From Kordia aestuariivivens (GTDB taxonomy: Bacteria > Bacteroidota > Bacteroidia > Flavobacteriales > Flavobacteriaceae): DNA of 64,000 nt. Numbering within the stretch: the stretch's first letter is position 1; every line of letters starts with the position of its first letter. The notes under the pieces were generated by a model, which saw only the letters and a list, made by a program, of their open reading frames with translations, searched no databases and was not told the origin of the DNA. The stretch covers positions 62,001 through 126,000 of the forward strand of contig NZ_JACGWS010000005.1 in the NCBI RefSeq assembly GCF_014397005.1, in the 5' to 3' direction. The translations under genes were made by a program, and so were the position numbers. Positions 16,631 to 26,382 of the stretch are shown here, one piece after another.

Positions 16631-19546
16631 TTATCGCTTTAAGGTAAAGTGTCCTTTATACGACAATCCATTGCTGGGGCGTTCTACCAAAAACCAATAA
16701 TCGGATGATGGCATTTGCTTTCCATTGTAAGTTCCGTCCCAACCTTGTGATTCTGGTTTTAGAATTTTTAATAATTTTCCATATCTATTAAATATATAAA
16801 TACGTAAATCTAGTTCATACTCTGAAGAAATTATTTGCCAAAAATCATTGAATCCATCGCTATTTGGTGTGAAAAACCCAGGGTAGAATAGTAGGCTTAC
16901 TTCTTGACTTACCACACCACAACCATTTTTATCTCTTACATAAACGGTTAGATTTCCAGCTAATAGATTCATGAAAATTGGGCTGTCTTGATAGTTGAAT
17001 CCATCAATAGAATATTCGTAATCACCAATTCCTTCCGCAATAATCTCAACTTGATTGCTATTAAATGTCCAATCTTGAATGATGACATCGGTTATGACAG
17101 CTTCATCTGACTCTATAACGCGTATGGTTTGTGTATTACTACAACTTACAGCTGGCGATGAAGCATAATTAGTGGTGACAGTTACTGTGTAAATTCCCGG
17201 TTCGGTTACCGTAATTGATGTTGTCGTTTCTCCTGTTGACCACAAATATTCGTCAAAACCTCCATCCGCACTAATGGTCACACTTTCGTTCGTACATAAG
17301 TACGATATCATTTCGCTTGTGTCAACATTAGGAACATCTTTAACTTCTATAAAAAACGAAGTCGTATCAAAGCAAGTTGGTTCTACATCATTTTCGATGC
17401 GAACAAAAATTTCTTGTGGGTTAGTATCGTTAGAGAAATTCGTAGAAATTTCATTTGTATCTGCATCAGCATCTACTTGTGACGTATAATATTTAATAGA
17501 GAATGCGCCAGTTTGCCCATTTGCAATGAATACATCTTGAACACTTAAATCAAATAACTCAGTACCATCATTACTAACATCATCACACACAATTAAATCG
17601 TTTACAGCATTTGCCACATATTGTGTTTGTAATATGAATGTGAAATCAGTCACCACAAAACAGGTTGAGTTTTGACTGTTTTCTTTTCGAGCAAAAATGG
17701 TTTGCGTGGCATTTTGAATTGTATAATTTGCAGATAATCTGTTTGTGTCAAGATCCGCATCGGCCATCGTTTCATAATAATATACATCAAAATCTGAAGC
17801 ATTTTGAGCGCCTAAAACTTGACTTGTAAATTGAGATAAACTTACAGATTCTTGCGTATCATTAAAAGTATCACAAATACTGATATCAGCAATAGTTTCT
17901 GGAACTGGACTCAAGTTTATAATGAACCTAAAACTACTTATAGCATAACAGTTTGGATTATCAATGTTGAATACTTTTACAAATATTTCCTGATTATTAT
18001 TTGAACTGGTATAATTTGTTGGTAATACATTCGTATCATTTACTGCATCATCCATGGTTTCGTAATAGCTAACATCAAAATTGCTTCCTATCGGTTGTCC
18101 TAATAACGCTTCTGCATCTTTAGTACTTAAATCTAGCGTTTCGCTGCCATCATTGGAAACATCATCACACACAATAACATCTGCAATTGAATTTGCAATT
18201 GGAAGATCATAAATTGTAACTGTGCTCGTTCGGGTTATGGATTGTGTTGGCGAATTTACGGTAACACTTATCATATAAACTCCAGGAGAAGCATAGGTAT
18301 GTGTAGGATTTTCTAGGGTAGACGTTGTAGAATCTCCAAAATCCCATAAAACGGAAACAAGTGTTTCGTTCGCATTAACCGTGAATGCTGTTGCATCTCC
18401 GAAACAAGTTTCAGTAGTCTGAATTCCAACGTTTAAAAATGATTGTATAAATGGAGGAAGTCCTTGTTTGCACATTCTGCCATTCAAATCAACAGCTTGA
18501 TTTACATAGTTACAGGCAACTCCGTCAGCTTCTGGATCGTTTATTGCGCCCATAAAAGTTCTGTCTGGACGCGCATAATAAATTTTTCCATCGGTAGCCA
18601 ATTGCAGTGCTCCACGTTCTTGAGTTTCAGAATGAATTAAGACTCTTGAAGCTTGAACATCTGCGGCAGACAACGTAAATTGAAATAAGGATGTTGATCC
18701 ATTAGAAACGCCACCAGTAGAAACATATAGCTTTTCTGAGCTCGCTGAAAATTCAGCGCAATATGGCCTACCATTTGTTTGTAATTGCTCTATTTCTGGA
18801 CTTACGATTCCTGATGTATTCTCAAAACGATGCATACAAACATGATTTAAAATTTGATTGCAATTGACAATTTTTTGTGAGTCAGGCGAAATTTTTAAAT
18901 ATCCTCTTCCGTCCGAACTAGAACAACTTGGATACGACGATGTAACTGAAACCGTATTAATTCCTGAATCTGTTATTCTATAAGCATGGTATGTATTAAA
19001 AGTAGTTTCATTTCCTGTTAGTCCTGCGTATGCAATAACCCAATATCCATTTCCGTCATCATTTATGGCAGCTATTTTCTCTGCGCTTTTTCGTAATAAT
19101 TCTATATTTTTTTGTCCAGCAACGATATCACCAGTCCCGCCATTCAGCGTAAGATCAACAACACTATAAAAAAGACCTCCATCACTTGCATTATGATTCA
19201 CACTAAAAATATAATATCGAGTGGTATCATTTGGGAAAGGCACAATAATACCAGATTGAGAGCTTGAAGGATTCCCTTGCAATCCTGTTCCGTTTGGCAT
19301 AATATTGTGGTTTACGTCCCAAACAGTAATTCCGTCCGTATAAAATAGGAGTTGTCCTGAAGAATCTGAGATTGTTGCACAACCTTCAAGAGTATCAATT
19401 TGTCCATCAGTAATTGCAACAGGTGTTCCGCTATTAAAATCTAAACCCGCATTTTCCCCAAAATACCAGATGTTGGCTTCGCCTTGTGAAAAACAAAAAG
19501 TACTACTTAATACAATACAGGCAAACAGGATAATTTTATACTTCAT
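16631..19546 (-). CDS. T9SS type B cargo: large secreted PKD-domain protein
   Basis: A 971-residue secreted protein with a signal peptide ending near STFCFSQ. Residues about 25-370 form a repetitive-strand region seen in flavobacterial 'gliding motility-associated' cargo proteins. A PKD domain follows (about 378-445, with WDFGDSTTS and HTYASPGVY), then three repeats of about 95 residues, each starting with a DxxVCDD or DISICD motif and containing YYETMxDA or similar. The last ~85 residues are the type B sorting domain (GFFTPNSDGFND, FNRYGKLL, GWDGTYNGK, SSDYWF). It is exported through the type IX system and probably anchored or released at the surface. Ligand unknown. Adhesion is an inference. 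Confidence 0.88.
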   Translation of the reverse strand: MKYKIILFACIVLSSTFCFSQGEANIWYFGENAGLDFNSGTPVAITDGQIDTLEGCATISDSSGQLLFYTDGITVWDVNHNIMPNGTGLQGNPSSSQSGIIVPFPNDTTRYYIFSVNHNASDGGLFYSVVDLTLNGGTGDIVAGQKNIELLRKSAEKIAAINDDGNGYWVIAYAGLTGNETTFNTYHAYRITDSGINTVSVTSSYPSCSSSDGRGYLKISPDSQKIVNCNQILNHVCMHRFENTSGIVSPEIEQLQTNGRPYCAEFSASSEKLYVSTGGVSNGSTSLFQFTLSAADVQASRVLIHSETQERGALQLATDGKIYYARPDRTFMGAINDPEADGVACNYVNQAVDLNGRMCKQGLPPFIQSFLNVGIQTTETCFGDATAFTVNANETLVSVLWDFGDSTTSTLENPTHTYASPGVYMISVTVNSPTQSITRTSTVTIYDLPIANSIADVIVCDDVSNDGSETLDLSTKDAEALLGQPIGSNFDVSYYETMDDAVNDTNVLPTNYTSSNNNQEIFVKVFNIDNPNCYAISSFRFIINLSPVPETIADISICDTFNDTQESVSLSQFTSQVLGAQNASDFDVYYYETMADADLDTNRLSANYTIQNATQTIFARKENSQNSTCFVVTDFTFILQTQYVANAVNDLIVCDDVSNDGTELFDLSVQDVFIANGQTGAFSIKYYTSQVDADADTNEISTNFSNDTNPQEIFVRIENDVEPTCFDTTSFFIEVKDVPNVDTSEMISYLCTNESVTISADGGFDEYLWSTGETTTSITVTEPGIYTVTVTTNYASSPAVSCSNTQTIRVIESDEAVITDVIIQDWTFNSNQVEIIAEGIGDYEYSIDGFNYQDSPIFMNLLAGNLTVYVRDKNGCGVVSQEVSLLFYPGFFTPNSDGFNDFWQIISSEYELDLRIYIFNRYGKLLKILKPESQGWDGTYNGKQMPSSDYWFLVERPSNGLSYKGHFTLKR

Positions 19547-19844
19547 ATTAATAATTTAAAAATAAATTTTGTGGGTTACTACAAAAGATTTTAAGGCGGG
19601 GGAATGTAAATTTAATTGTTTTTTTGCAAAAATCTATTCTTACAGTGCTATTAAGTTTACAAGAAACTTCAAAATAATCGTAAAATTTGGAAGAATTACG
19701 ATCTAAAACATCAAAAAACGAAAGTATGAATGTTATAGGTAGATTATAGTGAAGATTAAAAATTCATGAAATTTGTATCAATACAGATTTATATATGAAT
19801 ATGATCGCCCATGAATCAGGTGTAATTTGTGAACTATTTTATTA
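19547..19844. other. Intergenic region upstream of the PKD protein gene
   Basis: An AT-rich spacer with no open frame of coding character. It should contain the promoter of the minus-strand PKD protein gene; no strong TAnnTTTG with a matching -33 element was found. Confidence 0.4.
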
Positions 19845-19902
19845 AAAAATAAAAGCAGTTGACTTTGTACTTTTTGTATAGCGTCAACTGCTTTTTTACT
19901 GA
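19845..19902. terminator. Terminator, repeated element copy B
   Basis: The arms AAAAGCAGTTGAC (19851-19863) and GTCAACTGCTTTT (19883-19895) end the minus-strand FG-GAP protein transcript. Compared with copy A, paired A/T positions became G/C on both arms, so the stem is kept. Confidence 0.8.
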
Positions 19903-19924
19903 ACTATTTTTCTAAAAGATAATA

Positions 19925-22735
19925 CTATTTTTTTATAATTTTAAATATACTATTATTAGCAATTTTTAAAATATAAAAACCTTTAGAGAGCTTCGAAAAG
20001 TCAATTTCACCATCTTTTTGAACAATTCCTTTTGTAATTAATTTTCCTTCTAAACTGTAAATAGAAAAACTAGCTTCAGAGTTAAGTCCGCTAACTTTTA
20101 ACATATTTGAAACTGGATTCGGAAATGCTTTCATGTCAATATGTATAGCTTCTTCAAATAACAAATCTTGTTGCGCATTCGCTCTTGATACGGGACTGTT
20201 TTTTTCTAGAACAACCATTGTATTTGTAATATTATCACAATTATAAATACCTTCTTTAATTTGTAGGTTTCCAGAGCTATTTTCATAATATCTATAAATC
20301 AATCCGTACTGAAAAGAAATAACTAATTCTTCCGTATCATCATTATTAAAATCTCCAACTGCTAGTGCTTTTACTGATTGATTATGATTATAGAAAGGGC
20401 CGTTGATATTGGCTGTAAGCACTCCTGAAACATTTTCTTTATATCTCCAAATTGTATCATCGTCAAGAGCAATAATTAACTCATCTTTCATGTCATCATC
20501 AAAATCTCCAGCTTTTATATTTAGAGCATTGCTGGCACTAGCATAAACTGTTTCGTTTGTAACCGACAAAGTTCCGCCTATATTTTCTTCTTTATACCTT
20601 TTAATTACTCCATGATCATAAAGTAGTATCAATTCTTCATTCTCGTCACCATCAAAATCTCCAGATTCTAGTGCTGTAACGAATTGGTTTGGAATGTAAT
20701 TTATAGGATGTAATATAGGAGCTAAATCCCCAGGAGTGTTCACTCTGTATCTTCTAATTGAACCATCATCAAAGGCGACTATAAGCTCATCTTTTCCATT
20801 ATTATTAAAATCTAACGCTTTCATAGCTTGTATAGTTCTACTCGTATTTGAGTAAAAAGTTTCAATAAGTGTCAAATCTCCGCTTAAATCTTCTTCATAT
20901 CTGCGAATTTCTCCGTTATCCAGCGCGACAATAAGTTCGTCTTTACCGTTATCGTTAAAGTCTCCACTTTCAAGCGTGAGTGTTAATACTCCATCGTCGT
21001 AAATTCGTTCGCTTGTAGTCAGTCTTCCATCAGTATTCTCGGTGTATCTGTAAATGTTTCCGTATTCAAATGAAATAATTGCTTCATCATCTCCATCACC
21101 ACTAAAATCTCCAGAAACCATCTGATAACTTTCTTGTTCGTGTATGTAAAAGTTATCTACTCTAACTAACTTATCACCAGCAGGAACATCATCTTGATGA
21201 AAAGCACTAATTAATTTATTTTCAAAAGAAACAATTAACTTATCGTTTGTGTATTGCGTTCCTGGGAAGTTTCCGTTTATGGCATCTCTGTTTAAATACA
21301 GAGCAAGATCGTAAAATTGTTGTACTGCCAAACTCGCTGGATCTTGTATAATACCATAAGCCATACCATCAATCATTTTATTAAGTCTATCAATATCTGT
21401 TGGGAGTAATGTTGTTTTTAAATTATTCTTTGAAACAATAAGACTTCTTAGTATTTGTGCTCCAATCACGGCACTAGTACCTAAATCACCAGGATCGTAA
21501 TCACTAGATTCCCTATGATATTTAGCAACTTTGAAATCGGTAGTCAATCTTGTTTGGCTTAATTCTCCATAATAAGAATCAGCCGGTAAGTCTACAAAGA
21601 ATGGTTCAAAAGTGGTATTCTCCAAGCCATTAATTGTACCATTGTAGTCAATTAAATGATTGATGCTAGCAATCACTTTTTTCCTTGCATTAGCTTTCAG
21701 CGTTGGATCACTTAACCTCCGGTATAGTTGTGCTATGCCTTCAATCATAATACCATGATAATCTAATTCTGAATCGTGCCATCTTTCATAGGCATCGTAT
21801 ACTCTTGGATTTACATTTGGAAGAGCAGTTTCCGTATAGCTTCTATCTCTTCCAAAACTTTTCCATGAACCATCTACTTGAAATCCTTCATTCCATGCAT
21901 ATGTACTAGACCAATCTTGCGCATAGTGCCATTGTGTAGAAGTATTTACATCTGATCGCAATGGATGTCCTACATTCAATAATTCACTTCCCTTATTTAC
22001 TAAAAAATCTTTACTTGCTTGGTCATTGTAGGCATCTATGTGCTTGCTTAAAGCCATAAAAGCGGTAGCGGTTAAATTAAAATATTGATTATTATACTCA
22101 GGATATGCGAGAAGTTCATTTTTTGCTTGTAGAATGCGATCTTCAAACTCAGTTTCCGAGATAGGCATTATGGGCTCATTAGGATTATTATAACAAACAG
22201 TTTTTAAAAATTTTCGAGCATCAAGATATGCCTCTAAAGCAATACCTGTTGTTAACGCATTCACTATATCCGTACTTGTAGTGTTTGAACCAAAACCTCC
22301 GTGAGATAAGTTACAAGGGTTTGGTATTACAGACCCTGCATAGCATTGTTCTCCAAGTAATAATTCAAAATAGTCTTTAAAAAATTCTAAGTGGTCATCT
22401 TTTTTATCTTCATCTCCTATATTTTCAAAGTAATAATAAAATAAAATATGTGATTGTACTCTTCTAGCATAATAAACATTAGGGTTTCCACCATCTAAAT
22501 TATCATTTTCAAGCTCAGCAAGACGATAAGTCATTAAGTTTTCAATATGGCTGACTACTAAATCATTGTTAATTGTAAAAATTGCTGGGTCATCAGGGCT
22601 TAAAAGACTATATCTTAGTTCGACATCTAAGGCATCTATAGTTGAACTTGGAATTACATGAATTTCATTAATTACTTGCGCTTTTATCGTGAATGCACAC
22701 AATAGTAAAAAAATAATAAATAGTGTTTTTTTCAT
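19925..22735 (-). CDS. T9SS type A cargo: secreted protein with six FG-GAP/VCBS-like repeats
   Basis: A 936-residue secreted protein with a signal peptide ending at IKAQ. Residues about 25-520 are mostly helical and may form a toroid-like domain (many Trp and Tyr, for example WHYAQDWSSTYAWNEGF), which I cannot assign. Residues about 540-850 hold six repeats of about 50 residues, each with a calcium-loop-like motif such as GDFSGDGDDEAI, GDFNDNGKDELI or GDFDGDENEELI, as in FG-GAP/VCBS propellers. The last ~75 residues are the type A sorting domain (FPNPVSNMLKVSG, SKGFYILKI, C-terminal Lys-Lys). It is exported by the type IX system. An enzyme acting on polysaccharide is possible but not shown. 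Confidence 0.85.
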   Translation of the reverse strand: MKKTLFIIFLLLCAFTIKAQVINEIHVIPSSTIDALDVELRYSLLSPDDPAIFTINNDLVVSHIENLMTYRLAELENDNLDGGNPNVYYARRVQSHILFYYYFENIGDEDKKDDHLEFFKDYFELLLGEQCYAGSVIPNPCNLSHGGFGSNTTSTDIVNALTTGIALEAYLDARKFLKTVCYNNPNEPIMPISETEFEDRILQAKNELLAYPEYNNQYFNLTATAFMALSKHIDAYNDQASKDFLVNKGSELLNVGHPLRSDVNTSTQWHYAQDWSSTYAWNEGFQVDGSWKSFGRDRSYTETALPNVNPRVYDAYERWHDSELDYHGIMIEGIAQLYRRLSDPTLKANARKKVIASINHLIDYNGTINGLENTTFEPFFVDLPADSYYGELSQTRLTTDFKVAKYHRESSDYDPGDLGTSAVIGAQILRSLIVSKNNLKTTLLPTDIDRLNKMIDGMAYGIIQDPASLAVQQFYDLALYLNRDAINGNFPGTQYTNDKLIVSFENKLISAFHQDDVPAGDKLVRVDNFYIHEQESYQMVSGDFSGDGDDEAIISFEYGNIYRYTENTDGRLTTSERIYDDGVLTLTLESGDFNDNGKDELIVALDNGEIRRYEEDLSGDLTLIETFYSNTSRTIQAMKALDFNNNGKDELIVAFDDGSIRRYRVNTPGDLAPILHPINYIPNQFVTALESGDFDGDENEELILLYDHGVIKRYKEENIGGTLSVTNETVYASASNALNIKAGDFDDDMKDELIIALDDDTIWRYKENVSGVLTANINGPFYNHNQSVKALAVGDFNNDDTEELVISFQYGLIYRYYENSSGNLQIKEGIYNCDNITNTMVVLEKNSPVSRANAQQDLLFEEAIHIDMKAFPNPVSNMLKVSGLNSEASFSIYSLEGKLITKGIVQKDGEIDFSKLSKGFYILKIANNSIFKIIKK

Positions 22736-22912
22736 GGGTTTATATATTTTTGGTTAATTATTATTCGCGCAAATATTAAATTAAATTTATACTTAACATT
22801 GCGTTTCTCTCAAGTAAAGCTGTAGTTGCAGTACTTATGAAGTAAAAATAAGTGAATACTTATATTTTTCCTAAAGATTTCCTATCTTAAACCTCTAAAA
22901 ACACACGTATAA

Positions 22913-23773
22913 ATGTCATATTGGGCAATCGGAATCATCATTTTTATCATCGTTTATATTCTTGCGAATGTAGCCTTATACTTTCTGCAAGAACGTTTTA
23001 TTTTTAAAGCGGAAAAGTTGCCGAGCGATTTTAAGTTCGATTATGAAAATCAACTCTTTGATGAATATAATATAGAAGTCGATCCTGGCGTAAATATCAA
23101 CGGAATTCACTTTAAAGTGAAAAATCCAAAAGGTGTAGTTTTATACCTAAAAGGAAACTCTAGAAGCATTAAAGGTTGGGGAAAGTTTGCGGTAGACTTT
23201 ACACGACACGGTTTTGATGTATTAATGGTAGATTACCGTGGATATGGTAAAAGCACAGGAAAACGCACGGAAGCAGGAATTAAGAGGGATTTACAATATG
23301 TGTACGATCGATTAAAAGACCAAGTAGATGAACGATTCATCACGCTTTATGGAAGATCGTTAGGATCTGGTTTTGCAACGAAATTAGCATCAAATAACAA
23401 TCCTCGACTGCTCATCCTCGACGCGCCATATTACAGTGTCAAACACATTACAAAACGTTTTTTACCCATCATGCCAATGGCGTTAATCTTACGATTTCCA
23501 GTAAAAACTTATCGTTGGATTGAATATGTAAAATGTCCGATCAAAATCATTCATGGAACAAGTGATAAGCTCATTCCATTCAAAACAAGCGTAAAGCTTT
23601 CTAAAATTAATCCGAATTGGACACGTTTATATCCTGTGATCGATGGCGGACACAATAATATGCATACATATCCGCAATATCATCGCTTCCTAGAAGAAAT
23701 ATTACACTCAGAATTGCCTAAAGAAATAGATCCGCAAACCTCAAGTCTAAACTTCAGAAGAAAAAAGGAGTAA
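22913..23773 (+). CDS. Membrane-anchored alpha/beta hydrolase (first of a pair)
   Basis: A 286-residue protein with an N-terminal transmembrane helix (about 4-26) and an alpha/beta-hydrolase domain of the BEM46/S33-like type. The nucleophile elbow is GRSLGSG, the Asp region HGTSDKLIPF and the His DGGHNNMHTY. The substrate of this broad esterase/peptidase-like family cannot be told. The downstream paralogue starts directly after the stop codon, with an AAGGAG sequence just before it, so the two are co-translated. A tandem duplication is likely. Confidence 0.85.
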   Translation: MSYWAIGIIIFIIVYILANVALYFLQERFIFKAEKLPSDFKFDYENQLFDEYNIEVDPGVNINGIHFKVKNPKGVVLYLKGNSRSIKGWGKFAVDFTRHGFDVLMVDYRGYGKSTGKRTEAGIKRDLQYVYDRLKDQVDERFITLYGRSLGSGFATKLASNNNPRLLILDAPYYSVKHITKRFLPIMPMALILRFPVKTYRWIEYVKCPIKIIHGTSDKLIPFKTSVKLSKINPNWTRLYPVIDGGHNNMHTYPQYHRFLEEILHSELPKEIDPQTSSLNFRRKKE

Positions 23774-24583
23774 ATGAAGTATCTAAAATATCTAAAATTT
23801 GCAGGTATTGCGATCATTATAGTATATTTGTTCACTACAATGATGCTACTCAATTTTCAAGAACAACTTATATTTCGCAGCGAATCTTTGCCACAAGATC
23901 ACGTATACACTTCCGAAGTTCCTTTTGAAGAATTATTCTTAAAAGCTTCTGATGGCGCAGTATTAAATGGATTGCACTACAAACAGGCAAATCCGAAAGG
24001 AGTGTTATTATACTTTCATGGAAATGCACAAACACTTGAATATTGGGGAAAATGGGCAGAAGAACTTTCTGGTCGGTATCAATACGATGTCGTCATTATG
24101 GATTATCGCGGATATGGTAAAAGTAGTGGTAAACGCAGTCACAAAGCGATGCTTGCGGACGGTTTGTTATTTTATGACTATTGTCAAACGAAATTTTCTG
24201 CAACTCAAATCACGATCTTTGGTCGTTCACTTGGTGGTGCGTTTGCAACGCATGTAGTTAAAGAACGCTCCGTTAAATTATTACTATTAGAATCTACATT
24301 TACGAGTGTATATGACATTGCGAGCAAAAGTTTCTGGTTTTTACCCTTAAAATGGTTGTTGCAATATCCTTTTCAGAACAATGAAAACATTCAGCAGATT
24401 TCCATCCCAACGTACATCATTCATGGAACAAAAGATATGGTTGTTCCTTATGAACACGGACAAAAACTCTATAAAAAGTCGGGTAGTGGTACTAAAAAAA
24501 TCTATACCATAGAAGGTGCGTTGCACAACAACTTAGTCACGTATCCTGAATATTTTCAAGCATTGGATGAGATTTTGAAGTAG
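23774..24583 (+). CDS. Membrane-anchored alpha/beta hydrolase (second of a pair)
   Basis: A 269-residue paralogue of the preceding gene with the same layout: an N-terminal transmembrane segment (about 8-26), the FQEQLIFRSESLPQ segment also seen in its partner (LQERFIFKAEKLPS), the elbow GRSLGGA, the Asp motif HGTKDMVVPY and the His in EGALHNNLVTYPE. The start is set by the adjacent stop and the AAGGAG ribosome-binding sequence. Hydrolase fold is certain, substrate unknown. Confidence 0.85.
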   Translation: MKYLKYLKFAGIAIIIVYLFTTMMLLNFQEQLIFRSESLPQDHVYTSEVPFEELFLKASDGAVLNGLHYKQANPKGVLLYFHGNAQTLEYWGKWAEELSGRYQYDVVIMDYRGYGKSSGKRSHKAMLADGLLFYDYCQTKFSATQITIFGRSLGGAFATHVVKERSVKLLLLESTFTSVYDIASKSFWFLPLKWLLQYPFQNNENIQQISIPTYIIHGTKDMVVPYEHGQKLYKKSGSGTKKIYTIEGALHNNLVTYPEYFQALDEILK

Positions 24584-24637
24584 CTTTTGAAATTATAAAT
24601 GTAAGATGCTAAATTTTAAATGTAAAAGTAAAACTTA

Positions 24638-24686
24638 CCTAATACCTAATACCTAATACCTAATACCTAATACCTAATACCTAATC
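24638..24686. repeat. Heptamer tandem repeat (CCTAATA)n, about 7 copies
   Basis: About seven CCTAATA units end 2 bp before the stop codon of the TerC gene. They are preceded by AAATTTTAAAT, which also precedes the copy at 787-817. Confidence 0.92.
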
Positions 24687-24687
24687 C

Positions 24688-25479
24688 TTAAGCCGTTTTC
24701 CGCTTCGCCATCCGCAAATTCAAAAATTCTACCATTAACGAGAAGGCAATAGCGAAATACAAATATCCTTTAGGAATTGCGCCCACAGATTGTCCAAACA
24801 CTTTTAAATGTGAAATATGCGCCGATTCTGCAATCAGCATAAATCCGATCAAAATTAAAAATGACAATCCTAAAATCTGAATTGAAGGATTCTGGTTTAC
24901 AAAATTCCCCACAGGATTTGCAAACAACATCATAATAATCACTGAAACAACTACGGCGATCACCATAACAACTAACGCGTCTGTTGGATTTTCAGAAATT
25001 CCATTCGTCATTCCGATTGCTGTCAAAATTGAATCAAAAGAAAACACAATATTAATCATGGTAATCTGCACGATTGCTTTGGTCAATGTTGTAGAACGAT
25101 GACTTTTTACTTCGCGTTCGTCATGCTCACGATCGACAACTTTTTCATGGATTTCTTTGGTACTTTTATACAAAAGAAAAAGTCCGCCTGCAAACAATAT
25201 CAAGGCTTGCCAGCTGATTCCACCAGAAATCCAACTTTTATTAAGATGCCAAAAAGGTGCTTTCATCGCTACCAAGAATGAAATCCCAAAAAGCAGCACA
25301 ATCCGCATCACCATTGCCAAAACCAAGCCAATATTAGTCGCTTGCTTGCGAAGTTTATCAGGTAACTTTCCTGCGGCAATAGAAATAAAAATAATATTAT
25401 CAATACCTAAAACAATTTCTAACAAGGTCAGCGTAATAATGGCTGCCCAAACATCGGGATTTGCGAAAATTTCGAACAT
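24688..25479 (-). CDS. TerC family integral membrane protein
   Basis: A 263-residue protein with about seven hydrophobic segments. The TerC hallmark is the first helix ITLTLLEIVLGIDNIIFISI, with its acidic residues in the membrane, and the paired NIVFSFDSILTAIGMT later on. The TerC family is linked to metal ion (for example manganese) efflux and metalation of exported proteins, and to tellurite resistance in plasmids; here it is a chromosomal housekeeping form. It follows a small lipoprotein gene with one base between stop and start, so the two are one operon. Confidence 0.9.
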   Translation of the reverse strand: MFEIFANPDVWAAIITLTLLEIVLGIDNIIFISIAAGKLPDKLRKQATNIGLVLAMVMRIVLLFGISFLVAMKAPFWHLNKSWISGGISWQALILFAGGLFLLYKSTKEIHEKVVDREHDEREVKSHRSTTLTKAIVQITMINIVFSFDSILTAIGMTNGISENPTDALVVMVIAVVVSVIIMMLFANPVGNFVNQNPSIQILGLSFLILIGFMLIAESAHISHLKVFGQSVGAIPKGYLYFAIAFSLMVEFLNLRMAKRKTA

Positions 25480-25480
25480 A

Positions 25481-25858
25481 CTACTTTATTTTTTTAACGG
25501 TTCCACGTTTTTTTGTTGATTGATCTTCTAACAATGAATATTCAAGCAAATATGAATCTTCTTTCGTAGAAATAATCTTCATCTGAATAGGCTTGCTATC
25601 TGCAAAATCAATAGGATGGAGCTTTCTGCCTATAAACTCACAATCGGTCACCCAACGAATGGTAAACGTATCAATCTTATTATCATAATAATCAATGCTT
25701 AAGCTATCTGTACGTATAGATTTCCCTGTTTTGGTTTCTCCATTAATTTCGTATGTAAATTCAAAAGTTCCTATTTGGAAGTCTTTACAATTTTGTTCTA
25801 CGTTATAACATGAAGTTGTCAATATTAAGATGCAAATACTAAAAATGAAGTTTTTCAC
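25481..25858 (-). CDS. Small lipoprotein upstream of TerC
   Basis: About 125 residues if started at the GTG at 25858 (VKNFIFSICILILTTSC), which gives a normal lipoprotein signal peptide. The longer frame to 25891 adds an unlikely MYLHSHLNYTF extension. The lipobox is LTTSC. The mature part has conserved-looking Cys residues (NCKDF, TDCEF) and beta-strand character. Some databases name relatives of this protein 'DNA topoisomerase IV', which has no basis in the sequence. The link to TerC suggests an envelope function. Unknown. Confidence 0.65.
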   Translation of the reverse strand: MKNFIFSICILILTTSCYNVEQNCKDFQIGTFEFTYEINGETKTGKSIRTDSLSIDYYDNKIDTFTIRWVTDCEFIGRKLHPIDFADSKPIQMKIISTKEDSYLLEYSLLEDQSTKKRGTVKKIK

Positions 25859-25928
25859 GAATGTGTAGTTTAGGTGTGAATGTAAATACAAAGAAACTAA
25901 AAATTAAGATTGCTGGAAAGGAATGCGC

Positions 25929-26348
25929 TTATTTTTGATATGCTTCAAAAGTTCCGTCGGTGTAAAAAATAACAATCTTGTCAATTATTTTCCCGTTCTC
26001 CGGAATGGTGGATGCAACTTTTTCACCCAAAGGAAATGATTGTTGAATTGATTGCTGTTCAATTTTTGGACGCGAAGTTGAAGTTGGAGTACTTACATTT
26101 TCTGCGGAAGTAATTTTTGGAAAACTTCCTTTTCCATTCATTAACCAATACAATTCTACCTCTGGAAAATTCCCTAAAATCTTCATGATAAATTCCAAAC
26201 TTGGCTTATTTCTACCAGATAAAATATGTGAAATACTAGAGCGCTGTACCGCTAACTTATCGGCAAATGCAGACGCCGAAAGTCCGTAATATTCAATGAC
26301 TTTTTTTAATCTTTTTGAAAAATCGGTAGTGTTTATCATTGTAAACAA
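25929..26348 (-). CDS. XRE-family helix-turn-helix regulator
   Basis: A 139-residue protein with an N-terminal Cro/CI-type HTH (about 8-65; ASAFADKLAVQRSSISHILSGRNKPS is a typical helix 2-turn-helix 3 and following stretch), a Pro/Ser/Thr-rich linker (about 80-105) and a short C-terminal tail. It is divergent from the M14 peptidase gene. The intergenic region carries repeated GTTTACAA motifs overlapping both promoters, so it probably represses itself and controls the peptidase gene. Effector unknown. Confidence 0.85.
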   Translation of the reverse strand: MFTMINTTDFSKRLKKVIEYYGLSASAFADKLAVQRSSISHILSGRNKPSLEFIMKILGNFPEVELYWLMNGKGSFPKITSAENVSTPTSTSRPKIEQQSIQQSFPLGEKVASTIPENGKIIDKIVIFYTDGTFEAYQK

Positions 26349-26382
26349 TTGTTAGCGTGTAATTGTGTTTACAAAAGTAAAT
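26338..26382 (-). promoter_or_regulatory. Candidate XRE operators overlapping its own promoter
   Basis: Two GTTTACAA-type sites: TTGTAAACAATTGTTAGC at 26338-26355, which covers the start codon, and GTGTTTACAAAAG at 26365-26377. The second overlaps the -7 element TACTTTTG. Confidence 0.55.

Noticed and set aside
22913-24583. The two hydrolases as one frameshifted gene
   Set aside because: Each has its own transmembrane segment, nucleophile elbow and His, and the second has a good AAGGAG ribosome-binding sequence; this is a tandem duplication.
25481-25858. Name 'DNA topoisomerase IV' for the TerC-linked lipoprotein
   Set aside because: The protein is about 125 residues with a lipobox and has nothing in common with topoisomerases.
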